Shown: positions 34,003 to 46,146 of the stretch, in pieces | How positions within the stretch are numbered: the stretch's first letter is position 1 | How the letters are laid out: each line of letters opens with the position of its first letter | DNA from: Purpureocillium takamizusanense | Lineage: Eukaryota > Ascomycota > Sordariomycetes > Hypocreales > Ophiocordycipitaceae | Assembly (NCBI RefSeq): GCF_022605165.1 | Contig: NC_063077.1 | Location: forward strand, 1,267,512-1,331,511 | Direction: 5' to 3' | DNA: 64,000 nucleotides | Notes under the pieces: model-generated | Seen by the model: the letters and a program-made list of their open reading frames with translations, nothing else | What the model was told of the DNA's origin: nothing | Database searches by the model: none | Made by a program: the position numbers and the translations under genes

Positions 34003-37000
34003 GCAGCTGAGATGATTTCCAGTGGCCCCCGCCAGACCGACCGGGGGATCCGACATGGCCATGGGTCAGGCCGCTTTGCCATGTCGGCGGACATGCCAAA
34101 AGCCCACCGCAATCGAGCACTCCAAAAAGTCCCGTCCCCTGGCCAGCCAGCCTGCGAGGACTGCCCGCCCCCGCGATTCGATTCGTTCCCGGCATGGCGG
34201 TTATTCGCTCCAGTCGTCGGTTCTCCCCGGCCAGGTCAGCGTCGCAGCGGACAGCCGTTTGAGCATGTGGTCACGGTCGCATCTTTGCCTGCTTCTGGTG
34301 GCTGCCCAACATCGATCACCCTTTCCAAGACACGCGGTAGAATGTTCCAAAGGTGCTCTCCACGACCTCGCCACCGGGCGATCGTACGAGTCCGCCGAGG
34401 CGACGGGCGGCACCTTCAAATCGGGCCATCTGTGCTCGACCTCGATCAGGTGTCGGATCCGCCAGCTGAGACGAGACAGCGGCTCACCCCGAAGAATGAG
34501 GCATCATGGCCCGCCGAGAGATGGGGAAATGGGCCTCGGCATGGCCCCAACCTGGAAAGCAAGGAATGCCCGCCCGGTGCCAGTACTGCTACTAACTACT
34601 ACGTAACGTTATTGTTTACTTGAGCCTCCCCTCCCACCAGGATGGCCGGCACGCCGAGATTGGCTGTGGCAGAGGCACACGGCCGCCTCGATGATGGATG
34701 TGGTGGACAAGTGTGTACACCTACCGCCGGATGTTGATGGATGCCGTGCCGTCTAGCAGTCGGCCGCTCAACAGGTCAGAGGCGGCAAGCAGGAAGGAAT
34801 ACAGCGCCGCCGGCGCCGCGTCTGTTGGGACCCCAACCTCGCAGGACGCGCAAATCCAGGGCGACTCAACACTCGACGTGGCCAGCGAGGCTCAAACAAC
34901 CCAAACATGCTAGCGCAGTGCCGGCTGGATCCCCGCGTCGTGCCGCTCCCCGCGACGATGGGCGGCTGGCTGCCTGATTCGGAGCCTTGTTCGCGAACGA
35001 CAGACCGCAAGAGTCATGAGAGCCGGGAGAGTGAGACGACGCTACTTCGCACATCCAGCCTGCATGACACGCAGTGAGGGCAAGCTCGCTGACGGCGGGC
35101 ACGGACGCCTATGCGCACCATGTCAGTGGCATGCAGGCCCGGAGTGCCGGGCGCCGAGGGGTATTACCTTAGGTCCCTGCTTGTGCGTTTGGCTGGCCGC
35201 TTGAGACCTCGCTGGCTGGCTGGCAGTGGCCGTGGATGCCTCCTTCCCGCTCGTGGCCGGTGTACTTCGTACAAAGTACCGGCCCTTGGCTTCACCAACG
35301 ACCCCTTTGCTGCGAACAACGTCGTCACAGCTTCATCACCGTCAACACCCTGGCCCGTAGTGAGGCGCGAGCAAGTCCAAAGCATCGGTCTCGCACCCAC
35401 GCGGCCATCTCCCCAATGCAACAGCAGCTTGATGATCAACCTCGGCGCCAGCGGCGTCGCCCATCCATGCCGATTCGTCACCCACCCGCGGAAGCAGCTC
35501 GTGCCCCTCACCCGCAACCCGTCCGCTCATGCCGCCGTGGCGGCTCCACTCGGCGCCTGCTGCATGGCCATCCTTGCCAGGTCACCCATGCGTTCTAGAA
35601 CGGAAAACGTGGTTGGCACTGCACTGCCTCGCCCCGGCTCGAGTGATGAGAGCGCGGTTGCTGGCGGCCTCGCACCTCCACGGGCGACTGACGGAAGAAA
35701 TCGACGCTCGTCGCCACGGCCGGTATGACTCTCTTGCAAGCCGCAGCCTTGTCTCTTGGCTGCGGTGCGCCCAGCCCGAAGTTTCTGCATGACCCCTGGC
35801 AATCTTGTCAAGATCTGACAGTTGGGCACTTGGGCATCAGTGCCAGGACGGCACCGTGCTCGCTTCTCACACCGAGGCATCAGGGCCGTACCGTGGCGGC
35901 AGGGCCAGATCACGCGTGCGCCACCCTCTGCCAACGTGTAACCCTGCTGCTACGTGCATCCCGCCAGGCATCACCACCGGGCATCACCACCGTCCCGGTC
36001 ATATCCCTGCGTGGGCACGCCTCGAGCTTGAATCGAACGGCGTCATCGGCCGCCGCCGATGCCTGCGCCGCGGATTACTATTACCCCTGCACGTCGAGGG
36101 CTAGACATTCCACTGTTGCCGCGACGTGTCGGGACCGAGCGACCGGATGGCAGGTGGACTGGCTCACCCTTTCCGCCTTGGTCGTCGGTGTAGCGCAAGA
36201 GCGCCGATGCCCGCGTCGCACGACTTCAGAACGGTTCCCTGGAGAGGCCTGCGGTCCTTCCCCCCATCGAGGCATGTCCTGCCGAGGCCCGTCCGTTGTC
36301 AAACTAGGGGGGCCGAAGCTGAGATGGGGGCGGGCCATCCATTATTCACGTCGTGTGACTCGCACTCGCCAGTCTGGGGTCGACGGTGTTGCGAAACCCC
36401 TTGCGACGCGAACATGCTCTCCAATTCGCGGGGACGATGGGGCCGACGGTGACATTGGCCGACGGCCCGCCTCGTCATGGCCATGGGATCACCAGAAGAG
36501 GCAGTCGTGTTCGACATCCCCGGTTTCAAGTAAGCTCAGCACGCAGGGGCAGCGAGGCACCTGACCATGCTCCCTTACATGGGGTTCGTCATTGGCGGGG
36601 AGACATTCCATCACGGTTGATCGCTGGGCAGATCAGAGTCGGGGTACTTTGTGCGCGGCCCAATCCCCCGGGCCTCTTTAGAGGCGACGTGCCATGCCAT
36701 CTCGACCTGGGCTTTCGTCGTCATTCGCGGCAACACAATGGCAAGGCCGCCGGCGATGGCCCGGTGCCGTTGGCCCTGGACGAATGCGGGTGCAGGTGGA
36801 ATCCAGGAATGGAGGCTCATCAAGCCGTCTCAGTCGCAGCCGGCGCCAGCGCCCTGCCCGCTGCAGCCCCCAGCGCCCGCCCCGCTCCGGCCCCGCTCCC
36901 GCGAAATGCCAGCCTGCCGCCGCGGCCGCGCCGGGCATGCGAGTCGCTCGGGCAGTGCTGTGTTCGGCGCCGGCGAGGGAGGGGCGCACACCGCTGCCGG

Positions 37001-38093
37001 ATCGGCCGTGCCGACGCCGACGCAGCCCACCAACACGCAAGCAAATTTGTGCGCCTACCGACGTAGAGGTACGGAGTAGAGTAGTAGGGAACCTAGCAGC
37101 CGTAGGATGGTCTCGTAAAGACGCAACATATCGCCCATCCCTGACGAGTCGGGCCGTCATCACATGGGCATCGACGTTTCAAGCTGCCGGCAACGCTTTT
37201 GCCGTTGCGTTTGGGCGCATGTATGCAGCCGATCGAGGCAATCAAGTCTCGGCTTTTGGCACACGCTCCACGACCAGCGGGCCTTTTCATCTCGCAGGGC
37301 GCCGAGCCTCCTCCTCCTCGCCCTCCTCATCCGGCTGCTGCTGCTGCTGCTGCTTTCCTCCTAGCCTGCCCGCCATCTGCCGCCGCAGCGCCAACCAACT
37401 GCCGCCACACGACGGGGCCCAATCGAAAATATCTCTCCCTTGGACGCTCCTCGCAGCGCTGACCGTCGGCTCTGTGCTCGAGGGGGCCAAGCCAGCCTTA
37501 TTATTGCACAGACATGCCGGCAGCGAGTGGCTTCCGCCCCGCCGCCTCGGTGTGCAGGGGTGCATGATCGATTGCAGGTGGGGTCAGCCTGTGGCGATGG
37601 ACGATTCCCACGAGCGCCCTCACATGTGTTGGCTCTGTGACGCCTCGTGTGCCAGCCAGCAACTGGCAATTGTGGATTGACATTGAGTCTACTTTTGAAT
37701 GCGTAGGTCGGCGATCGGGTACTGGCGCAGGTACAAAGTAGTACATCTACGGACTGTCCGCTGTTGACAATGGCAACAGGTCTGCCCTGGTATACCCCGG
37801 CTCGAGCGGCGGCGACCCATGGGCAAGAGTCGCAGACGACATACAGGCACCAAACTCACGCCAAGGCAGCAGCAACTCGCTCAAAAATTGGTTCAAGTCC
37901 GCGTCTTTGGGCAGACTGCATAATTATCATTATTTTAAGCACAGCCAACGCCACTGGTGTTTCCCAGATGTATTCCCCCCCTGCGCCTGCAATCAACCAA
38001 GCCGACCGACCCCTCTCCGGCTGCCGCCGCACACGGGGGCCCCAGTAATCGATGCGTAAACAGTCACAGACACTCACTATACGATGGATGGGC

Positions 38094-39327
38094 TTAGGTG
38101 ACGGTGTAGCCGCCGTCGACGCGGATGTCGGCGCCCGTGACGTACTGCGAGGCGTTGGACAGCAAAAAGGTGACGGGGCCCATGAGATCCTGGGGCTGGC
38201 CCATCTTGCCCTGGGGGATGAGCGAGGTCCACTTCTGCTTGAGGTCCGGGTTCTCGTCGAGGATCTTTTGCGTCAGGGCGGTGAGCATGTAGCCGGGGGA
38301 GATGCAGTTGACGCGGATGCCCGCGTGCGCCCACTCGACGGCGAGAGAGGCGGCGAGGTGGCGGACGCCTGCCTTGGCGGCGTTGTAGGGACTGCGGGAG
38401 AGGGCATCAGCCGGTCGTCGCTCGAAGGAAGGCGGGGAGCAGCCTGGGGAATGAACTCACGCCTGGGGCTGGGGCACGTTGACAATGGAGCCGGACATGC
38501 TGCCAATCATGACCATGCTGCCGGGCGCCTTGCGCTCCATGAGGTGGCGGGCGACCGAGGTGGCGAAGAGGTAGGTGCCGTCGACGTTGACGGCCCACAG
38601 CTTGCGCATGCGGTCGATGGGGTAGTTGATGGCCTCAAAGTTCTCGGTGAAGCCGGCCGAGGTGACGAGGTTGTCGATCTTGCCGTGCTGCTGGATGACC
38701 TCGGCGATGCAGGCCTCGACCGACTCGGGGTCCGAAACGTCGGCATAGTGGGCCGTGACCCGAGGGATGCTGCATCGTGCGTCAGCGGCAGGATTGGGAC
38801 ATGAAGATGCTTCAGGCGGCGACTCACCGCTCGGCGTTGGGGTTCTCCTTGATGAAGGCGTCCACCAGCTGTTGGCACTGCTTCTCGGCCTCCTCCTCTG
38901 TCGCGCGGTCAGCATCTCAAGTCAGGGACGAGGCCTCAAATCGGTGGCGAAGCTCACTATTCATGTCGACGAGTGCCAAGTCGGAGCCCGAGTAGACCAT
39001 GCCCTGGCCGATGACGAGGCCGAGGCCGCGCGCGCCGCCGGTGACGAGGCCGACGTTGCCATCGAGCGAGAAGCTGGCGAGCGTGGGCTTGACGTACTGG
39101 CCGGGCAGGCCACGCACGGGCTTGGAGGGTGGCAGCTCGTGCTCCTCGGGGTACTCGACCTCAATGTCCGAGTCGGTCCGCGCGTACTTTCCGGGCTTGT
39201 CACGGCGCGGAGGCACGTTGTGCAGGTTGCGCGCGGCGGCAAAGGACGGGCGCAGGGCCGCGGGTCGCACGGCTGAGGCGGCGGCCCGGCGCAGGGCGGG
39301 AGCGAAGACGCTTGGTCTGGCGGCCAT
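38094..39327 (-). CDS. Mitochondrially targeted SDR, polyol dehydrogenase-like
   Basis: Classical SDR, probably acting on a sugar alcohol or related substrate. Model: exons 39327-38958, 38897-38828, 38769-38461 and 38391-38094, 348 residues, all GT-AG with GTGAGY donors. The start MAARPSVFAPALRRAAASAVRP is a good mitochondrial presequence; an in-frame ATG 57 codons upstream lies in leader-like sequence. Cofactor motif TGGARGLG is at 96-103 and acidic D122 closes beta-2 (suggesting NAD rather than NADP). The N-x-x-S-A-G type motif reads NLVTSAG (180-186), and YNAAK at 252-256 holds the catalytic Tyr and Lys. NCISPGYMLT follows, and GADIRVDGGYTVT closes the fold. Relatives include fungal sorbose/xylulose reductases and D-arabinitol 2-dehydrogenases; the exact substrate is not readable here. 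Confidence 0.87.
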
Positions 39328-41988
39328 TGTGACGGTTGTGATGTGTGAGGAAGTCAGTGTGAGTGCGAGCTCGATTGAGTCGCGGGAGGAAAGTCGAGAC
39401 TCGATCAAGGGAGGGCGATCGAGGAGGACGCGAGGTGCGGTGGCGAAACGAACGGCGCAGGATGACGCCGGGGACGCAATGATCGTCGATGGGGTCAACG
39501 CCGCTGATGCTCAGGCAACCCAGGAGAGGCACGCACAAGCGAAGGGACGCAGACGAGGAGAGTCGACACACACGATTGAATGAAGAAGGCAGAGAGGAGG
39601 GAGCAGCAGACAAGCACCGGCGGAGGGCTTATATCCCAACTCACGAGCCCTGGGTGGCTCTGCTCTGGTGTGCGTCCGTCTCCAAAATATTCGACACGCC
39701 CCGAGCTCGTGAGCAACCCCTCCCCCCCCCTTGGGGCCTGTTCCCTTCTGGCGCGTCCCTGGCATCTGGCATCCTGGCCTGGCCTGCCCTGCCTGCCCGA
39801 GAACAGCCACGCATCCACGGCATCCCCGCTGCGGGCCAAGCGGTGGGCACTAAAATGGGAATCAAGCTCGCGCTAAAATCTCCCATCTCGCCGCGCAGGC
39901 GCTGTGCGGGTGATGCGGCCGGGACCCAAGTGGCGGCCCCCCCTTTGCATTTTGCCTCCAGGGGCAGCCGGCTGCCGTGGTCGACTTCTGGAGCCACGGG
40001 GAGCACGGTTGGATGTCCGCGCGTCTGTGTCTCCAGCGGGATGGATGTGGGAGTGGAGAGCGCCTGCACGCTCGGGGCAAGGTTCACCCTCGAGTCGAGG
40101 ACCGAACGGGGTGTTTTTGTCGACGCGACATCGAGAGCCCAGACGCCTTGGCTGCAGCTCCGGCTTCGCAGGCGAGCGTGGCAGAGTCGATTTGGGTTCC
40201 ATGCAGCGTTCCCCCCCACCAGAGCCCACGGGGAGGAGGGTTGCACGGGCGAGGCGGGACCGCGGACGGCGAGGCGGTGCTGGGACGCACGGCCGGGGTC
40301 GACAGCGGCAAGGGTCGCGACCGAGGTCGACGACGACGACGATGATGGAACAGATGGCCACGTACATGAACGCTCACTCAATGGGCGGCGCGAAGAGGGC
40401 ACATCACTGCACTGCGAGTCTGCGCCTTCAACTGAAGCTGCAGGTGCTCACCGACCCGTCCCAAGGTCAGGCACTCAGCAGCAGGAGCTGCCTGCAATGT
40501 TGCAGGGTCCTGCCCAGGTGCGCTGGGGGGCCCCTTCCCATGTTCCCTGGCTTCGAGTGTCGCTCCTACCACGGCCGCTGGACGATCTCCCCAACGAATG
40601 CGCCAACGAGGAGATGCGCCGGTCACGCGGCACTCTGCGTTTTTCCCCTGCCGCTCGTCGCAGGCAGGCAGGCAGGGCCGGCACCCGCATGTCAAACCAG
40701 CCCCTGGGCGTCGTATCGTGCCTTTGCATCCACGCAGGCGTCCACGGCAGGCAAAGGTGTGCGTCGAGTGAACACAGTTCATGAACATCAAGTTATTGCT
40801 GACTTGTCTCTGCAGCCATCGTCGAGTCGTCGACCGAAATCCGCCCACAGCCTAGCCCTCCATCTCTGCTTCGCTGGCGAGCGGCATAACGACCAAAATC
40901 TGTGGCCACCCATCGATGGCGGCCACGCAGGCTGGGCCCACGCCGTCTCACGATGCTTGCGGATGGCGGCCACCCATCTCCGCGAGGGCGCCGCCGCTTC
41001 CGTGCGGCCGCCGACCCTCCCACTGGCTTCGTCCCCCGCGCTGCCACGCCCTCGGGATACAAGCCATCGCGGCGAACCCATGATGAACCAATGCCATTGT
41101 GTGGAATCACCTCGAGCTCACGTCAATCTCCTCAATTGCATCCTCGTCTTTCTCGCCCGGGTCTGCGACCGACCGGCGACCGATCACCGCCCGTGGGCTC
41201 CTCAACCAACTGGACTTTATGGATGCCTGGGTCGCCCACCCTCCACTACGCAGGGCTTGACGCTACGAGTGCCGACGCTGCTAGCCCCTCGTCGTCTCCG
41301 CCCCAGCCCCAGCACACCATCGTGACTTTTTCTTTTTGGTGTTTGCTCTCTTCTCCCACACTCCTGTCCACCTAGCAAACAGATTGTCCGAGGGCGCACA
41401 CGCACGCATTCGAAACCCCCTTTTGCTCACTCTCATTCCCCCAGCCACGGGTGGTTCCACAGCGGTCCCGTGAGCACTCGAGATTTTTTTCTCTTACCGC
41501 CCTGGTTTCCTCTTTTCTGCGCGAATGCGAGCGGTGTCTCTCGTTTATCCTTTCAACCAGCTTGTCCGTCGCCCCTCTTTTCGGTCCTCATAACTGGGTC
41601 TCACGGGTTTCCGCACGGCCAGGTTTTGCGTCTAGTTGTTTTATTCTACTTTTGTGCGTGCTGCCACATGCACCGTTTCGGCGTGGTTACGACTATAGTA
41701 CAGTGTTGTAGATATTGACCGGTTCTGCCAATTGATCCGTCGGCAGTGCTCTGCTGCCGCGATGCGCGTCGACGCATCCACTCCATCTGCCGACGCCCCT
41801 GTGGCCCGTGGGCCTGCATCCACAGTGCGTCTGCGGTGAGGAGGAGGTGAAACCCGTCCCGTCGCCGCGAAGCGTTGGAATCGCTCCTCATCTCAGTGCC
41901 CCGAGCCGCGTGCCTTCACCTCGGCGCGCGCCCGGGCATGCCGCTCTTGACTCTCGCGTCGTCGTTTCAGCGTGCTGCTCCGACCACC
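39328..41988. other. Intergenic, no supported gene
   Basis: About 2.7 kb upstream of the mitochondrial SDR and downstream of isovaleryl-CoA dehydrogenase. Two plus-strand frames over 430 codons are open but overlap each other and have no recognisable domain or plausible codon pattern. Confidence 0.5.
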
Positions 41989-43378
41989 TTAGGCGTTGGC
42001 ATACTCCTTGTTGAACGCGCGACCGATGACCATGCGGCGAATCTCGGACGTGCCGGCACCAATCTCGTACAGTTTGGCACTGCGACGGTCAGCTACAGGT
42101 CAAGATGCAGAGGGGGCAATGTAAAAAGACTTACTCTCGCAGCAGGCGCGAGGCGGGCATCTCCTCGACGTAGCCCATGCCGCCCAGCAGCTGGATGCAG
42201 TCGAGGGCGCACTCGGTGGCGCGCTCGGCGGCGTAGAGGATGGCGCCGGCGCAGTCCTGGGTGCGGATGAGGCCGCGCTCGTCGACCTTGCGGGCCGTGT
42301 CGTAGGTGTAGGCGCGCGAGGCCTGCAGCTTGGTGTACATGTCGGCCAGCTTGCCCTGGACGAGCTGGTTGTGGGCGATGGGCTGGCCAAACTGCTTGCG
42401 CTGGTGGGTGAAGGGGGCGGCGACGTCGAGGGCGGCCTGCATGATGCCGATGGGCCCGGCGGAGAGGACGAGGCGCTCGAGGTCGAGGCCCTCCATGAGG
42501 ACGCGGACGCCGCCGTTGACCTTGCCGAGGACGTTCTCGGAGGGGACGAAGACGCCGTCGAACATGAGCTCGCCCGTGTTGCTGCCGCGCATGCCCATCT
42601 TGTCGAGCTTGCGGGCGCAGCTGAAGCCGTCGGCCGAGGTCTCGACGATGAAGGCGGTGATGCCCTTGGAGCCGGCGTCGGGCTCCGTCTTGGCGTAGAC
42701 GACGATGACGTCGGCGTCGGGCCCGTTGGTGATCCACATCTTGGACCCGTTGATGAGGTAGCCGCCGTCGACGGGCTTGGCCGTGGTGCGCATGCTGACG
42801 ACGTCGCTGCCGGAGCCCGACTCGGACATGGCGAGGCCGCCGACGCTGGTGCCGGCGACGAGGCCGGGCAGGTACTTTGCCTTTTGGGCGGGGGAGCCGT
42901 TGAGCTGCAGCTGGTTGACGCAGAGCTGCGAGTGGGCGGCGTAGCTGAGGCCGATGGACCCCGAGGCGCGCGACATCTCCTCCATGACGACGCAGTGCGC
43001 CTGGTAGCCCATGCCCAGCCCGCCCACGTCCTCGTCGGCCGTGATGCCCAGCAGGCCCGCCTCGCCGAGCTTGGGCCACATGTCGTTGGGGAAGGCGTTG
43101 CTGCGGTCCGTCCGCGCCGCCACCTCCTCGCTCACCTCGCGCCGCGTGAACTCTTGCACGCGCTCGCGCAGCTCGTCGAGCTCCTCGGACGAGGGGGCCT
43201 CGAAGCCCTTGGGGTGCTTGGACGACGAGTGCAGGCGCGTCTGCGTCTGCGTCGGCCTCGGCGTCGTCATCGTCATCATCGACGAGGGAGCGAATCTAGA
43301 GCACGCGGACGCGCCGCATCGCAGCGGGCGGGCGAGGACTGTCCGGCCGAGCGTCCGAAGGCTGCTGTTGCTGGCCAT
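41989..43378 (-). CDS. ivdA: Isovaleryl-CoA dehydrogenase, mitochondrial
   Basis: FAD enzyme of the acyl-CoA dehydrogenase family that oxidises isovaleryl-CoA to 3-methylcrotonyl-CoA in leucine breakdown, passing electrons to ETF in the mitochondrial matrix (EC 1.3.8.4). Model: exons 43378-42135 and 42079-41989, 444 residues; the 55-nt intron has a GTAAGT donor and CGCAG acceptor. The presequence is [21 protein letters not shown]. Acyl-CoA dehydrogenase signature [12 protein letters not shown] is at 181-192. The catalytic Glu is predicted at E301 in [11 protein letters not shown], the position specific to isovaleryl-CoA dehydrogenases. The second signature [20 protein letters not shown] runs into [15 protein letters not shown] across the intron. 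It diverges from the MCC beta gene, which acts next in the pathway. Confidence 0.95.
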
Positions 43379-43894
43379 GTTGCGCGTGCGGTTGTATCGA
43401 TCGACGTCGACACGGAGGAGGGGGAATTGATCGAGAGGCGAGGGCGCTGCGAGGGGATATGAAGACGCAGCGGTCGGGCGACGACAGTGCAGTGCAGTGC
43501 AAAAGCGACGATGACGGCGATGGCGACGGCGACGGCGAACCAAAACGGAGGCTCAAGGCCGAGGCAGGTCCGCGGCCACCCAAGGCTCAACCGCAGGTGG
43601 GCGGCTCAACGCGGCTGGACGCGGGCCGGTACCCCAGATTTTCTCGTCCGGGCGACGTCAGGGCGGCTCGGCTTAAGCCCCAGCAGCGCCCCAGAGGGAC
43701 CCAACGCAGGTGCAGCCGCCACGGCTTACAGCACCTGCCGCCTGGAGCGGGCAACCACCACCGCCGCCATCGACGTCTGCGTTTCGTGTCTCTCCTCTGC
43801 CCTCACCCGTCTGCCCGCACGCAGACATCTGTCACGACACTCAATTGCCCCTCCGCAGGCCCGCCTTGTCGCCGTCTCCTCCTCGCCTTTTACC
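43379..43894. promoter_or_regulatory. Shared promoter of the leucine-catabolism pair
   Basis: A 516-bp gap between the divergent start codons of isovaleryl-CoA dehydrogenase and MCC beta, so both promoters must lie here. A CCGGTACCCC word at 43626-43635 matches 8 of 10 positions of the Leu3-type site CCGGNNCCGG. This is one site only and may be chance in GC-rich DNA. Confidence 0.5.
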
Positions 43895-45782
43895 ATGTCT
43901 CTCTCGCGGACGTCGCAGCAGGCGGCCCTGCGCCTGGCCGCGCGCCGGCCGTTGACACGCGCGGCGGCGTGCACCTCGTCCTCCGCCTCTTCATTATCAT
44001 CCTCCTCCTCATCGCCCTCGTCCGCCTCCGCCCATCCTCGAACCTGTGGCAGCACTAGCACCACCACCACCGCCCGCCGCGGCGTCGCCAGCCTCACGCC
44101 GCCGCACCAGGCCGCGGCCATCTCGCGGCTGCCCACGAGCGTCGACGCCTCGTCGGACGAGTACCGCGACAACGCGCGGCAGATGGGCGAGGTGGTGGCG
44201 CGCATGCAGGAGCTCGCGCGGCGGGTGCAGCGCGGCGGGCCCGACAAGGCGCGCGACAAGCACCTCGCGCGCAACAAGATGCTCCCGCGCGACCGCGTCA
44301 CGGCCCTCATCGACCCAGGCTCGACGTTCCTCGAGCTCTCGCCCCTCGCCGGCCACGAGCTCTACCCCGAGGCCGAGGTGCCCGCCGGCGGCATCATCAC
44401 GGGCGTCGGCGTCGTCGAGGGCGTCACCTGCGTCATCGTCGCAAACGACAGCACCGTCAAGGGCGGCACCTACTACCCCATCACCGTCAAGAAGCACCTC
44501 CGCGCCCAGGCCGTCGCCGCCGAGAACAACCTGCCCTGCATCTACCTCGTCGACTCGGGCGGCGCCAACCTCCCCCACCAGGCCGACGTCTTCCCCGACC
44601 GCGAGCACTTTGGCCGCATCTTTTACAACCAGGCCCGCATGTCCGCCCGCGGCATCCCCCAGATCTCCGTCGTCATGGGCCCCTGCACCGCCGGCGGCGC
44701 CTACGTCCCCGCCATGAGCGACGAGAGCATCATCGTCGACGGCCAGGGCCACATCTTCCTCGCCGGCCCGCCCCTCGTCAAGGCCGCCACCGGCGAGGTC
44801 GTCTCCCCCGAGGACCTCGGCGGCGGCCGCATGCACTCGTCCGTCTCGGGCGTCACCGACTACCTCGCCGTCGACGACGCCCATGCCCTCACGCTCGCCC
44901 GCCGCTGCGTCGCCAACCTCAACTGGCCCCGCCCCGAAGCCGCCGCCGCAGCCACCACCACCGCCCCGGCCTCCTTTGCCGAGCCCCTCTACGATCCCGA
45001 GGAGCTCCTCGGCATCGCCACCACCAACCTGCGCAAGCCCATGCCCATCCGCGAGATCATCGCCCGCATCGTCGACGGGTCCGAGTTTTCCGAGTTCAAG
45101 CGCGACTTTGGCACCACCCTCGTCACCGGCTTCGCCTCCATCTACGGCCAAAAGGTCGGCATCGTCGCCAACGACGGCATCCTCTTCGCCGCCTCCTCCG
45201 TCAAGGGCGCCCACTTCGTCGAGCTCTGCTGCCAGCGCGGCATCCCCCTCGTCTTCCTGCAAAACATCTCGGGCTTCATGGTCGGCTCCGCCTCGGAGCG
45301 CGACGGCATCGCCAAGCACGGCGCAAAGCTCGTCACCGCCGTCGCCTGCGCCGACGTCCCCAAGTTCACCGTCGTCGTCGGCGGCTCCTACGGCGCCGGC
45401 AATTACGGCATGTGCGGCCGCGCCTACTCCCCGCGCTTCCTCTGGATGTGGCCCAACGCCCGCGTCGGCGTCATGGGCGGCGAGCAGCTCGCCGCCGTCA
45501 TGGAGACGGTCGGCCAAAAGGTCGACCCGGAGCTCAAGGCCCGCATCGACCGCGAGAGCGACGCCACCTTTTCGTCCGCCCGCCTCTGGGTGCGTATGGC
45601 CCTTGCCACCTACTCCTTCTTCCTGCTCGTGCTGACCCGACCGCTGACCGACTGCCCAGGACGACGGCATCATCCCTCCCCAGCACACCCGCCGCTACCT
45701 CGGCCTCGGCCTCCGCGCCGCCATGGGCGGGCGCAACGAGGTCAAGGCCGGAGACACCAAGTTTGGCGTCTTTAGGATGTGA
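43895..45782 (+). CDS. mccB: 3-Methylcrotonoyl-CoA carboxylase beta subunit, mitochondrial
   Basis: Non-biotin carboxyltransferase subunit of methylcrotonoyl-CoA carboxylase (EC 6.4.1.4), which carboxylates 3-methylcrotonyl-CoA in leucine degradation in the mitochondrial matrix. Model: exons 43895-45589 and 45660-45782, 605 residues; the 70-nt intron has a GTGCGT donor, CTGAC branch and CCCAG acceptor. The N-terminus ([24 protein letters not shown]) is a mitochondrial presequence followed by a Ser-rich spacer, so the protein is slightly longer than usual. Family landmarks are [52 protein letters not shown] and [28 protein letters not shown] and GVMGGEQLA follow, and the C-terminus is [10 protein letters not shown]. 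The ATG at 43895 has CC at -2 to -1. Its biotin-bearing partner (alpha subunit) is not in this window. Confidence 0.95.
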
Positions 45783-46146
45783 TCTGGTCACGGTCACTGG
45801 ACATGGTGTCCGCCACTGTACATATAGCTCCGCGTAAATGTCTCAAATGTAGAGGTTACACAACACTAGCTAGAGGACGCCGCGCGCGACGCCCCGACCA
45901 AGTCGCCGAGAAGCTCGTCTCGTCCGCCCGAGGCTTTCTGCTCCTACAGATGGTATCTAGTCCTTGAATCAACGCCGTCGCTAACTGCTTTCGGGAGTTG
46001 CATATGCACATCAAAAAGGAGCGTTGAAATGCTGTATACAAGATCTCCTCCCCTTCCACCACGTGGCGATTGCCGCTCAGCCGTTCAGGCCCGGCAGCCG
46101 CGAGATGCTCGCATATTTAATTGGGTTCGCCGGTGGCCAAGCAAGG
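45783..46146. other. Intergenic between convergent genes
   Basis: 3' regions of MCC beta and the membrane protein; nothing else seen. Confidence 0.5.

Larger units (their letters stand above)
31535..38093. other. 6.6-kb gene-poor interval
   Basis: The first part is the upstream region of the DUF1752 gene. Long open frames exist on both strands (longest about 330 codons), but none has a domain, a sensible start or a consistent codon pattern, and they overlap each other. Features seen are a (CAG)n tract (31798-31827), GTGA repeats (32311-32356), CTGCG repeats (32708-32735 and 33028-33075), CAGCCC repeats (33960-34002) and TACTTCGTAC-type palindromes (35262-35279, 37727-37754). Confidence 0.5.

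Noticed and set aside
36694..37680. 328-codon plus-strand frame
   Set aside because: Ser/Arg/Pro/Cys-rich with homopolymer runs; no domain and no conserved-looking segment.
37882..37900. GGTTCAAGTCC, a perfect tRNA B-box-like word
   Set aside because: No matching A box or cloverleaf stems can be drawn around it; chance match.
39489..41325. Two overlapping plus-strand frames of 431 and 473 codons
   Set aside because: They overlap in different frames, lack domains and sensible starts, and their codon pattern is random; long stop-free frames are common in GC-rich spacers.
44009..45688. 559-codon open frame antisense to MCC beta
   Set aside because: Shadow of strongly GC3-biased coding sequence; Gly/Ala/Asp-only composition and no domain.
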